Shown here piece by piece: positions 24,690 to 36,149 of a stretch of DNA of 64,000 nt. The stretch is from Narthecium ossifragum (Eukaryota; Streptophyta; Magnoliopsida; Dioscoreales; Nartheciaceae), in assembly GCA_963920575.1 (NCBI GenBank), contig OY986966.1, positions 268,130 through 332,129 on the forward strand, written 5' to 3'. The position numbers and the translations under genes were made by a program. The number at the start of each line of letters is the position of its first letter. The stretch's first letter is position 1. The notes below the pieces were generated by a model that did not search any database, had not been told where the DNA came from, and saw only the letters and a program-made list of their open reading frames with translations.

Positions 24690-25780
24690 CTCTGCAATTG
24701 GAAAGCATATGCTTCCTGGTGGAATCCTGACCATTCTTGCTTGTTCAATTGGATTTTTTAGTGCATAGCTCGAACATCAGACTCGGCGAATTCGAGTTGA
24801 AGCTCTGAAAGGAAAACCCTTGCAAGGTTCTACAGCTATAACTTGTTGATCCTTTGAAGCCATCAGGGCAGTAGTAGAGATAATCTGAACTGTTCTAAGA
24901 GGAACTCCCAGCAATAACTATCCTTTTGTATGAAGATTCTCTCGTATTCTCATATTCTGGGAGACCAAACAGAGCTCCATATCTCTTTCAATGGTGCTGA
25001 CATGAGAAACGCTGTACACTCATTGGTGATCAATGATATATGGGAAGCCATTGGTTCATGGGCACAATTAGTTGAATAAACTACAAGCTCTGCTAGCCGC
25101 TTGATTCCAAGGCATCTGGGGATCATCACATATTGAGGTTGAGCTGCCAGTAACATGTTCAAGATAATAAATTGGCTACCAAAGAATACTGGGCATCGAC
25201 CCTATCTCCCTGTTGGATTTGGGCCCAAGTATGAATATTGAGAAGTTACAACAATCTCTAATGGTTGCATCCAAATATTGCAGAGAAGATCCTGCACTAC
25301 TATTGTGTCTGCCATTCTGTGTACAGCATCTGGTGATAATTGCAGACACTTGTGCTAATCACTTGGGTGGTGATTGCATTCACGAGCTAATGTTATGGAG
25401 AAGCTTTTGGAAAACATACAAGTTTTATTGCTTCCAAAAAACCATTTGAGTGAGAATCTTAGGCACTTCTTGATACCCATTTGACGAGGGATTTGGAATC
25501 AGAATATTGTGAAGAAGATGGGTAAGATGCTTCAAAAGTATAAAGCCATGAGACCATGTGTGAGGTCCTAATCTGCTTACTTGTAGATCAAAAACTAGAA
25601 TAAAGTGGATCCAAGTGCTTTCTCTATGCCACTTGCACAAAAGGCTGGTGCACCTTTCCGAAAGAAAGTGGGTACTTGTGTCATTATCATTGGCAAAAGT
25701 TATACAGAGAGGACCACTTTCCTCATGTTGCCTTGAATCTCTTCTTTTTCAGCTGAGCGGGTCCTGAATTTTATATTCCA
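24690..25780 (+). pseudogene. possible decayed coding region, unrecognised
   Basis: Several adjoining + strand reading frames give protein-like segments interrupted by stops and frame changes, for example MLPGGILTILACSIGFF near 24710, then a frame at 24960-25080 (HISFNGADMRNAVHSLVIND) and one at 25213-25449. The impression is of an old gene copy with many disruptions. I do not recognise the family, no intron signals help, and chance open frames in moderately GC-rich DNA remain possible. Confidence 0.25.
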
Positions 25781-26071
25781 GCAAGTGACATGTCTAGCCA
25801 CCACACTGATTTATAGTTGCAGCCAATGCAGCAATGGCAGCTGCAGCAGTGATAACAGTGGCAGCAACAGCAAGAGAATGGATGAGAGAGAAACGATAAA
25901 GTCTTTATATGAGAAGAAGAAATGCCAGCCAACCACCACCACCACCAAAGCCACAGTAGCCATAAGGTTTTCTTTATTCTTGCTGTCTTTTATGAAACAG
26001 CCAAATCCCTGAAGGAATCACCTGCAATGTTGAGTAATTCTGTGTGAGTTGACAGTCATATATACCAATTA

Positions 26072-26276
26072 TGGTCCGTTTGGTATGCGGTTAGAAAAAA
26101 ACAAAAAAAAGTGAAAAAAAAAGTGAAAAAAAGAAGTGATAATAGGGTTAGAAAAAATGAGGCTAAGGAATGGAGATAGGAAAAAGTAAAATGATGATGA
26201 TAAATGGAATGTGAATAAAATAGTAATGTTTACTTTTGGTGTTTGAGGTAAGAATAACCCCATACCAAACAGGGGC
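26072..26276. mobile_element. Tourist-like MITE, 205 bp, TTA target duplication
   Basis: The left end TGGTCCGTTTGGTATGCGGT and the reverse complement of the right end (GCCCCTGTTTGGTATGGGGT) are imperfect inverted repeats sharing GTTTGGTATG-GGTTA. TTA flanks both sides (26069-26071 and 26277-26279). The interior is A-rich with GTGAAAAAAA words. This fits a PIF/Harbinger-derived MITE. Confidence 0.7.
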
Positions 26277-26460
26277 TTAAGAAGTATTTGTAAGAATTTT
26301 TTGATATGAAGTTTTATTTGTCTTTGATCCTCTTCGATCGAAAGGAGCCACCCTTTGTTTGGTCTTGAAACTTGAATGAGAGGCGACATGAAGAAAAAAA
26401 ACTATGCTTGCCTGGAAAGACCTGAAGAGTAATAAATTAACATGGAGCATCTTAAGTTCT

Positions 26461-27139
26461 GTAGCCAGGAACGTGCTAAGGAGATGAAGACCTTCATAGG
26501 CTACGGGATGTTGATTGTTTGGAAGGATAGAAACAAGATTGTGTTTGAAGAGGAAGGAAAATCGGCGATTGTGTTAGTCTGGAGGATCCGTCATCATGCA
26601 ATGGAGTTCATCAGGAAGGATGAGAAGAAGGAGAGGGAGACGGGGGCAAAGGGCTTGGTGGTGCAGGTTGATGGTGCCCTTGATCCGAGATCAGGGGAGG
26701 CGACAGTGAGCGCAGTTTGCGTTGACATGTAGGAACATGTGGTTTGGGCTATGGGGCTGCCGGCTCACGCAACCTTTGTTTTGATTATAGAAATGCTGGC
26801 AATTGAGTTGGGTGTGAGGCATTCTAAATTATCAAGGTTTGTTCAAGATCGTTATAGAGTCAGACTCGATAATGATTGTGCAAATACTGAATGGGTTGCG
26901 GGTTTGGCCAAGGGAGGTGGAGCTGATAGTAAGGAGTATATGGAAAGAGGTCTTGTGTTTGGAGTCTGTTGTATTTTTGCATTTTTCTATATCTTCTAAC
27001 GCTAGGGCTGATGGGATCGTGAGATGGTGTCATCTTCATGGAGCTCAGTTTAATTGGGCTCCGAAGGATGGCATGGATGTCTGGGACAGGGTGATGTAGT
27101 TTTTTCTTATGGCCTAGGGGCTCAACTAATAAAAAAAAA
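26461..27139 (+). mobile_element. 5'-truncated LINE copy 1, RNase H region
   Basis: It is flanked by a direct repeat ATCTTAAGTTCT (26449-26460 and 27140-27151) and ends in a 10-A tail, the classic signature of target-primed LINE insertion. It encodes a decayed RNase H domain close to that of the LINE at 36150-38493 (shared WKDRNKIVFE, VVQVDGA, ARADGI-RWC). An in-frame TAG occurs at the end of the VCVDM segment and the frame shifts further on, so it is not functional. The 3' end GGGCTCAACTAAT before the A tail is shared with other copies. Confidence 0.88.
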
Positions 27140-27151
27140 ATCTTAAGTTCT

Positions 27152-29324
27152 CTCTCTTTTGCTATGAAAGAGAAGCCCAAGTTGTACACTCCCACCGTTG
27201 GAGTCTATCAATGCAGCTGTGTATATATATATACTAGGTGGTGGGGCCCGTGACACCTGGCATGGCTAACTGCTCACCCCCCACTCTCTCTTTCTCTCCT
27301 CTCTCCCTATATCTCTATAATAACTTACGCCACGTCAACCCACTATCCTCTCTCTTTTTCTTTATTTAGTTACAATCTTATGTCACGTGTGCATGCCACG
27401 TGTGTATAATTTTATGACTCAGAGTCATAATCTGAGTTATAAAAGTAACTGTCACATGATCTTATATATATATACTAGTAAGTCCCCCTGCCTATCCCCA
27501 CCTTCCCCAATAACTCCTCACTAACCCCCTTTCTCTCCCCACTAACTCCCCCTCCACATAGGCTCCATGTAGGATAACCCTCTCCATGTAAGACAACATG
27601 ATGGTTAACTTATAACCATCATGCTATATAAGGATGATACTTCAGTAATCGCATGAGGATTCTTGTTTTCATGTTTTGCAATTGGCTTGAGGCCCTCATA
27701 GAATTCCCTTGTTTAAAGAGTATTCCTCGTTATCCAACCAGAAGACCAAAGTGAGAAAGGATTGAGATTTGATTCTTATAAACCATAAAGTCAAATCTCT
27801 ATTCCGTTTCTGATAAAGATTCACGACTCACCTGAAAGGACAATTAATGATCTAAGAAAAGCATCTCTAAAGACTCAATATCCCTTGCAATCCTCTACAG
27901 TGCAGTCACCATTATTTACTACTAGATTTGCATGAACTGGGGCTGAAGGAAAAGAGAACCTTTTATAAGCAACTTGGCTAAATCTTTGACGTGTTTATTG
28001 CCATGGAGGCATGAAAGCGATCTGACTGTGTTCCAAGATGTCTTCCTTCAGAAGTAAAATAAAGGACGAAACCACTAAAAGGAGAAAGATTGAAGCATGA
28101 GATGCTGTGTAGTGGAATGCGGACTCAGACCCGACCATGGTTAGTGATCCAGCCCAGTGAACCATGTGTCAGGATATTGGGCATTTGTTCAAAGGCTTCA
28201 TATTTATATATAAGATTTATATTGTGCCAGAGTTAGTTGCTTGCATAATATTTAAAGAGGGTTTTGATGAAAGGAACCAACCAGAAGCTTTTGGGGCCAC
28301 AGTTCTTCTACTTGTCACCTAATCTAAGTTGCAAAATTGTCCAGCAGCCAGTAATTTGTCCTTTGTTAGAGGAAAGACACGAGTGGAAATAATGTGTCAG
28401 ATAACGAGTGTGCTACAGTTGATGAGAAGAGCATTAAAAAACAGAGTGGAGGGAAAAAAAATTAAGAAAAAAGATGTTCCACCAGAACTAGTTATATGTG
28501 AGAGAGAGAGAGAGAGAGAGGATAAGCTTGATCATTATAATAATTCACAAGTTACATAAAAGTGGGGCAAAGGTCAATGATCAGTGACCAAGTACAATTT
28601 CATATATAGTTTAAATGTTTGAACAAATACTACAAGCATGAAGCATCATCATAATCATAATAAGACCGTGACATCCTGATCTAATTCATACAAAAGACTA
28701 CAAGTGATATATTACGGAGCATATGAGGGGAGATTACAAGGAGAAACATGATTCTGGTCTTCAACTTGTGCCCCAATTTTAGCGCCTCTGAAGCACCTGT
28801 GCTCTTCTCAAATTTCTCTACCCAACTTCCAAATAGCAATCAAGAATTGATGAGAAGAATATGCTCGACTTGTTTCTCTGCAAAATGCTTATAAAGAATC
28901 CCAAAAAGAGGTTTGAAAGAGATGATTACCAGAATAAGCATGCAGAGCTCCAAGATTTTAGAATCCAACTAGCTATCTTATAATTGCATTCTTGACTTTC
29001 TACATTTGAAGACAAAGAAGAGGAATGCATAAGAGTGTCTAAATCCTGCCTGGTTTGCATCGTGTGGGGGGATCAGTCTCTCCATCCATACAGTGGCATC
29101 TTCATGCAAAGGAAACCCCAAATCATGGATGATAAGTACATGCAGGCAACATAGATCATTGCTTATACAGACCACATTCACGTCTCCCAAGTGTAGGATC
29201 CTACGAACGGCACCGGTGTTCTCCTTAATAAGACACCTCGTCTACATATTCACATGAGATTCAAGAAAAAGACGGCTCAGCTGTCTAATACAAATATCGC
29301 ATCAGGAAGGCATCTATGACCTTC
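27152..29324. other. intergenic and MYB 3' region
   Basis: No gene supported. TATATATATATACTAG occurs at both 27222-27237 and about 27464-27476 around a pyrimidine-rich stretch, perhaps a small element. (AG)10 lies at 28501-28520. The last several hundred bases are probably the 3' UTR of the minus-strand MYB gene. Confidence 0.4.
28501..28520. repeat. (AG)10 microsatellite
   Basis: Ten uninterrupted AG units. Confidence 0.9.
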
Positions 29325-30548
29325 TCATCCATGAGGATGGAGGTGACTCGATTGCATCCGAAACCACATAGCATGGTCATCAACCATAGAATCAAGAGTG
29401 CCCCTATGCGAACTCTGGCCCTGCAATTTTAACTCATAAGGATTCATACCAAAGCTTGCCCTTAGGAATGGATTATCATGCATCCGGGATGTTGCTGGTG
29501 GACTGAAGGCCATGCTTGCATCACTTGAGTTCGTCGAATCGGTTATCACCGAGAACTGGTCCGATGATGATCTAGGAACAAGACCAGAAGTGGATTGTGT
29601 CGACGGAGAAGGAGGTCTTTCGTCCGGCAAATTGACCGTGGTGATGTCATGGATGCTAGATCTCCTCTTGTCTTTGCCACCGGAGCCGAGCCTAATGAAA
29701 TACTTCTGAGCATGGCTAGCAACTTGAGTAGGTGTTCTAGAGGTGACAAAATTCCGAGATATGTTCCTCCAGTCCCCCTTGCCATACTTCTTCAGCCCCA
29801 TTAGAAACCTCCTGGAGCACAACTCAATCCATACAACATTTCTCAGAACCAAAAATCTAGTATGAAACTGAGGCTTATGATTGCATGCAAAACATCAAGT
29901 CAGCTAGAAATTCTGCTGATAAAACTTGAAATCAGTCACCATCTACACAACTCAAAATGGCATGAATGATTCCAACCATGATGATAATAATAATAATAAT
30001 ATTTGATAACAATTATAGATGCATGTTCTTGGAAAATTCCAATGATATAGGTCCATGAGATGAGATGGATATGGAGGGAGGAGGGTAGGATAAAAAAAAA
30101 GGAAAAAAAAAAGGCATTACCTGTGCTCATCTTCAGTCCAAGGGACTCCTTTCTTCCTCTCTTGGTCTGAAAGCCTCCCTCCTGCTCGCTTCCCACCAAC
30201 ACCATATACTTGCTTTAAACCCTCGAAACCATGATTGTTCTCCCAATCCAATGTGAAAGAGGAAGAGCTGTAGCGAGGAAATGGAACCATCCCAGCTTCG
30301 ATATAGCTCACGTCGTCCTCCAAATCCCTGTAATGAGTCCTAACATCTTCTATGGACTTCCCTATCATAGCGGCCACCCTCTCCCACCTGTCCGGGGTCT
30401 CCGGGTCGAAGTAGGCTAAGGCCTTCTCGAACAACTTGTTATCGGCCGGCGTCCATTCCCCGCTGTTGCTTTGCCGGACAACCCAATTGGAGTTTGGGAA
30501 GTATGCCGCTGTCGGGGAGAGGATTTCCAGCCCCCAGTTCGTCATCAT
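29325..30548 (-). CDS. DIVARICATA-like MYB transcription factor; 2 exons
   Basis: Exon 1 is 30548-30121 and exon 2 is 29811-29325, with a 309-base intron bounded by GTAATG and CTCCAG. They join in phase to about 304 residues. The N-terminal SANT/MYB domain (residues about 28-80, [20 protein letters not shown] with [11 protein letters not shown]) and a second MYB repeat containing the SHAQKYF motif (exon 2) are diagnostic of the DIVARICATA/RADIALIS-related 1R-MYB class. The conserved intron falls inside the second repeat after WTEDEHR. The second repeat binds DNA at I-box-like TATCC sites and the first usually mediates protein contacts. The C-terminal third is Ser/Pro-rich and probably regulatory. 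Which member of the family it is cannot be said from this sequence alone. Confidence 0.93.
29981..30001. repeat. (AAT)n microsatellite in MYB intron
   Basis: About six GATAATAATAATAAT-type units lie in the intron of the MYB gene. Confidence 0.8.
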
Positions 30549-33072
30549 CTGGAGCTAGTCTAGTAGCTCTTGTGATCAATTTCAGCCCCGATTCGCAACT
30601 CGATCTTATGATACGACGAATTGGGTGTTGGGTAAACGAGGTGAGGGGACGGAAACCAATGTGGGGAAGATATAAGGCTCTCTTAATGGAATCTGGAAGG
30701 TACCCACCTCCCAAAACTAAAGGAAATACTAAAGAATTGGGAAAAAGGAGAGATGTTAACAACTACAAAACAGAACCTAAAACATCACCACCACCACTGG
30801 GTACAGAACAATGGAATAATTACTGTGGATTGGTTGAATCCTCTTAGCTTTTCTAGCACACCCACCGACTAAATGGACCTAAATCTACAAAGAATTTCCA
30901 AAAAGATGTGATTTTGAAGATGCCCAGATGAAGAACAAAAGGACCACCCCTCGGATCTAACGAAAAAAATCCAGTTCAAGCAGGATTTCAGAGAAACAGA
31001 GAACGTAGAGCCTGGAGATGAGAACACTTCTATCCTAAAAGTCGAGGCCTTTTCTCGGAGAAGATAATTCACTCAAAACTCCTGCAGAGTCCCATAAATC
31101 ATGAGCAGAGAAGCACTTGGCCGAAAACTGGAACAGGGCAGCTTAGTTTTTAGTAACAGAGCTGGGATATGAAGCCTAGATAAAGAGAGAGTGAATCCAA
31201 AGCCAAGAATCAGCCAAAGACGGAAAGAAAGAGATCCTTCTTCCTTTTTCTTCTCTGCAGGCTTAAGAAAGACGTTAAGCATACAAAGAACATAGAGAGA
31301 AAGAAGAGAGGAAAACTAATGACGATCACTCTCTTCACCTCTCTATAGTATGTCTCTTTGTAGAGAGAGAAAGTAATAGAGAAACAGAGGGAGAGGTTGG
31401 TGGTGGCTTCTGATTGGTTGATGGTGGAGTTTTGTGGCCACTAAACAAAGAAAAGTTTCTCTCTCCTCCTGTTTGTTTATAGTTTATAATACGCAAGTTG
31501 CAAGAAACAATATCAAAACCCCGGCTGCCCACCAAACTATAGCTGTTATATTTGTAGTAAACTATTCCATTGTATTGTTTGTAGCTGCATCCTGTCTTTT
31601 ATTTTCAGAAGCACCACCAGTAAGTTAACGCTTCCAATCACCATCAGTCGTCTCCAACGCTTTCTTAGTTGGATGGCAATATAATAGCACGACTCTCATT
31701 AACATGCATAAGAAATGGTTTATTAACAGGCATTTCACTCAATATTCTCCTTAAAATGAGTCATTATATATGTATATATGCCTTAGCTTAGGATACCTAA
31801 GTATGATGATGTGCCATATGCGTTTAAGTGAGACGCTTAAGATTCACATGCACTTCGCCCCTGCTCGCTTATGAAGAATTAGAAAATTTCAAGACTTAAA
31901 TAAAAATTTATTTAAGTACTTGTCCAAGAAAACCTCGTAAGAGATTGTTTGGTTTGACCGCTTTCCTAAAAACAAATTAAAATAGTGGCCAAAATACAGT
32001 TGGCTTGTCTTCTTGAAAACATATTTTCTAAAAAAATATCAACAGTGCTGAATTGACATCAAACCCAAATGGACTTTTTAACCATTAATTTGTTAGAAGC
32101 TACGAAGATGCGGAAAACAGAAACGCCAACCAACATTCCAGATCAAGAGTATGCTCTACAAATTTCAAAAAAAAAAAACACAAAAGCATTTTCCAAACTA
32201 ATAAATAGTCTTTTTTCTTGTTGAATGGATTATAAAATGGTTTATATATGATGGCTTCATTAATTTCAAGTCATGACAAGAATAACCCGTAATAATATAG
32301 CATAACAAAGCACATGAATGAAAGATTTGAGTTTTTTTTTTTCTTCTTTTGTTGATCGAGAGGACACAAAGACTGATCAGGGATAGCATCAAAACGCTGC
32401 CAACACATCACACCCCTCCGCGTGGGTTTCGACAACACAGGGACTACAGAGGATCGACACCTACGTTCGAGCGAGCAACGATTCGAAGATGTCTACATCT
32501 TGATGTTCTTATGACTTGCCGACCATTACGTAGCTATCAAACTCATTTCCTAGCTACTTCCCCCGGCCGATTATATATATGATCACCGATGGTGACTGGC
32601 CGTATGACGACAGTGACGAGAGATCTATTATAGTTGTTCCAATTCTCGAACCTGTTCATCGACCTCTCCTCTCCTCTCCTCTCCGGTGTTCATGCACCTA
32701 CGTACGTACGTTGGGCCGCCCGCTTGCCTATCCAAGCCAAGCCAAGCCAACCCCCGATGGTGGTGGTGGCATTGGAGTGGCGGTCCCCCTGCCGATGTGA
32801 CCAACTGCGCGCATGCGCGTACTATTCACCAGCCTCCATTTGCCTTCTTTATTCCACTCTTCTCGATCCCTAATATAATAAATCCCCATCATCATTATTC
32901 TCATCTCTATAGTATGTTGTGTGTTTAATTACCTGGCCCTTCATTCTCAAGCATATATATCTAAATTTGGGTGTTAGCTGGCTGTCCTTTTTTCCCTTCC
33001 TTGGATATGTATCGTGTCTTTGTATAATTGCATCGGATAATCATGTGCACAGTAGAGAAACAGCGCAAGATC
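30549..33072. other. MYB upstream region and intergenic
   Basis: The segment 30549-31380 is probably MYB promoter and leader: it is CT-rich on the minus strand, and CTCTCTATAG near 31355 could hold a weak TATA. From 31400 to 33072 it is AT-rich with no recognised gene; CGTACGTACGT and (AAGCC)n runs occur at 32700-32750. Confidence 0.4.
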
Positions 33073-33087
33073 ATGGCTTTTGGTTGG

Positions 33088-33573
33088 GTTTTTTTTTTTT
33101 TTTTTTTTGATTAGTTGAGCACGAGGACTAAGAGACCCCGTTAGGGGTTAGGAACACTAGTTTACGATGAGACCGCAGACACTCCCCTCAGTCTCATCCA
33201 AACTACCAAACTCAAAGCGAAGCGTAAGTGCTTCTCGGCCTAACCAATTCGCATATGAGTTCTCTTTTCGCATGATGTAGGTGATGCGGAAGTCAGTAAA
33301 ATTACAGCTCAGCCACCATATGTCCTGTACTATCTTTTTGCAAACTTCCACTTGCAGCAGTCTCCCTTCGATCATATGAACAACACGAAACGAGTCGTTT
33401 TCGATGAGGACATGGTTGAATCCATGTTCCGCCGCACTGGTGACAGCTGTTAGAATAGCATGGAGCTCTCCAAGTAGTATGGACTCGGCTTCATGTAATC
33501 TACTTTGGGACCAAATGACAAGCTCATCCTCGTCTATGCATACGACACCTAGTCCAGCTGCACCGGAGAGTTG
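33088..33573 (-). mobile_element. 5'-truncated LINE copy 2, RNase H region
   Basis: It is flanked by a 15-bp direct repeat ATGGCTTTTGGTTGG (33073-33087 and 33574-33588). The poly-A tail appears as a T run at 33090-33109, so the element is on the minus strand. It encodes an RNase H-like segment (GVVCIDEDELVIWSQS, ILLGELHAIL, LIENDSFRVVHMI, RKENSYANWLGREAL) that is open up to the 3' end. It belongs to a different subfamily from copy 1, judging by the protein sequence. Confidence 0.9.
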
Positions 33574-33663
33574 ATGGCTTTTGGTTGGTTGCATGGTTGG
33601 GCCAAGAGCAGTACTCGAGAAATGAAAGGGCACACAGGAGGGTTCACCACCGAGCCAGAGATC

Positions 33664-33682
33664 GGAAAAAAAAAAAAAAAAA
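33664..33682 (+). repeat. A-rich run
   Basis: About 18 A bases, perhaps the tail of another retroposed fragment. No flanking duplication is seen. Confidence 0.4.
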
Positions 33683-34309
33683 GACCCCGGGTTTAAGGTC
33701 ACATATATGGGACCTCTTAGTTGATGTCAACCTGGACGTGAGCATGTTGCACACTTCGTCATGTTCTAGGTATGACATGACACATTGACACATATTCATG
33801 AGGATTAAGACAGGATAACTAATGGACAAATTGTCTATTAGTTTCTTGGATTTAATTCGTTTCAAACATTGCTTGCAAACTTTGAATCTATCGTGGATGT
33901 TTCTTTAAATTAATATGAACAAAACAAAAGGACATTGGGGCCTTCAATGGGGCCTTCAATGGCATCAGTTCAGGTAGCAATGTCGCCCCGCCATGTGATT
34001 GGTTCCTCCCATCCAACAAATGGTTTCGAACTCCGGAAACCTATTCAATATTCTCTCGAAACTTGTACACCATATGTTTCTGCACCCAGCATAATCTCGT
34101 TTTGATTCCGACTATGAAAATACCTCAGGCGCCTACCACTTGCATTTGGGAAGGGCATCGGAATTGCGCATAATGTGGGATTTGGATGGATCATTTGATT
34201 GACGAATAGACTCTGAATAGGAACGAGAGTTTCTAACTTTGGATTCCATGTTGGAGTTGGGGGTTCAACGTCCTCTTTTTTGTTTTCTTTGCAAGGTAGG
34301 TAGCAAAGG

Positions 34310-35015
34310 GAGCTTTGCGAGGGTGGCCTTGAGCACACTTATCTCTCCGGTTGATCAGGGTGGCCCAGGCATTCGTGATTTGAGAGCGCGGCAGAGGGCC
34401 ATTTCCTTTACGAGGGTGGTTAAATTGCTGGAAGATACCCCTTCTATTTGGACCAGCCTGGTGCGAGCTAAATATATTGGGCATGCGGCGCTGCCAGTCA
34501 AGTGCCCTGCTGCTGCTTCGTTACATTGGAAGTCCATGTGCCGTGCGGCTAGGGACATGCGATCGGGATTCTTTGTTCGCCCAGGCGTTGAGAGCAGGGC
34601 CATCATCGTCTTCGATCATTGGCTGGGAGATGTGGCTTTGGCACGTAGACCCTGTTCACTGAACATGGGATCGAGGACCAAACTTGGAAGGGTTGGTGTT
34701 AGGAAATTTCCTAAATGGTAGGGATTGCTTGTTTGGGCCTTCTTTGACAGCAGAAGCCTTAAATAGTCCTATTATTGACAGCAGGGATGCGTGGAACTGG
34801 GCGCATTCAGTCTCTGGCCGTATTTCTTCATATTCGGAGGACCGCGGAGGAGTTTTGGAGGTGCCGGGATCGGAAATTGCTCCATTCTGATGATTTGTTT
34901 GAGATTGTTGAGCAGGAGGATGTCTTCTCTGTTGTGGTGGATGCATCTTTCTCTTTGGGCTCAGGAGAAGCTGCAGTTGATGTGATTGTTAGAGTCAAAG
35001 GGGGGGGGGGAGTTT
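34310..35015 (+). mobile_element. LINE fragment 3
   Basis: The frame over 34323-34660 reads STLISPVDQGGPGIRDLRAR and HWKSMCRAARDM, matching the region between the reverse transcriptase and zinc-knuckle part of the LINE at 36150 (MPRELGGLGVKDF, HWKALCQASDRL). A shift and a stop follow, then 34930-35000 gives VVVDASFSLGSGEAAVDVIV, the start of an RNase H domain. The piece is internal, with no visible tail or target duplication. Confidence 0.65.
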
Positions 35016-35476
35016 GGGCAGCTTGTTGTCAAGCGAAGCGAACGAGTTATTAGCTATTAGAGATTGTTAACTGAAATAAATATTTAAACTAATTCCTAAA
35101 AAATAATATTGACCAAAAATCATGGACCAAGAAGGTACTCCGGGAACAAGCAGCTAGGGGAGGGCCAGATCTCCTCTTATTGGTATCTTTGGTGGAGGTA
35201 CCACTGCATGGAAATGTACGCCTTAAGACATTTACATAATTGAATAGTGTGGGGGAGGAATGAGGATTAAGGATGGCGAGTAGGAATGGATCTCTCTCTC
35301 ATCTCTCGCTCGTTTTGGTCTAATAATAATGCCCCGGGCCCTCCTGCTCAATGGGCGCCGCCGGGCTTTACGCATGCATGCTTGGTTGTTTGTTTGTAAG
35401 TGGTTTTGATATGGGACCAGTAGGTTGACGGATTAGAGGGCCTTGCATGCTCTGTAGATACTTGGGTGTAGTTTGT

Positions 35477-35677
35477 CTTTGTTTTTTTTTTATAGGATAA
35501 GCTGAGAGGTTAGTGAAATATAAAGACAAATTTTCTTACATAAACCGACACACAAATATCCCATCGGGGGAATTAAATGCTAACGACAATGGTCATTATA
35601 CAAAACCATTCGAGGGAATTAAATGCTAACGACAATGATCATTATACAAAATCATTCGAGGGACCACTCTCATCCAA
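35477..35677 (-). mobile_element. 201-bp retroposon with 15-bp target duplication
   Basis: TTGGGTGTAGTTTGT occurs at 35462-35476 and again at 35678-35692. A T run at the left end (35481-35491) shows a minus-strand poly-A insertion. Inside, a segment containing GGAATTAAATGCTAACGACA is present twice in tandem. No coding capacity; it could be a SINE or a very short LINE tail. Confidence 0.75.
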
Positions 35678-36149
35678 TTGGGTGTAGTTTGTTGTTTTTC
35701 CTGTTATTTACTGTTTCACAAACCTTCGGCTCATATTGTCTTGGAAAAAAAAAAAAAAGGGGAAAAAAGATTAGTAGGTGGTGACCAATCGGTTTGTTTT
35801 GTTTTCTTTTCTTCTAGCTTTTTTTTTGTTTTTGTTTTTAGTACTTTGTTTTTATATGAATATGATGTTGGCATTGACCTGTTCTTTGACAGCACATCGT
35901 GTCATCGATATGCTTGTGCTGACAGAGACTATTTTGTAAATTATAATCCATTCAAAAAGGCTGAATAATCTTTTTTTCCAAATTGAAATAAGAAGCAAGT
36001 GTTGTATATATGTACGCCCTCTTTAATGATCGGCGCATGGAGATTTTATAGATCCAATCAATCACCGCGTTACCTTAAACAATGACTGAGTTGATCAATC
36101 AATGACTACTGAAAAACACGTGTGACATTGATGGTCAAACACGAGGACT

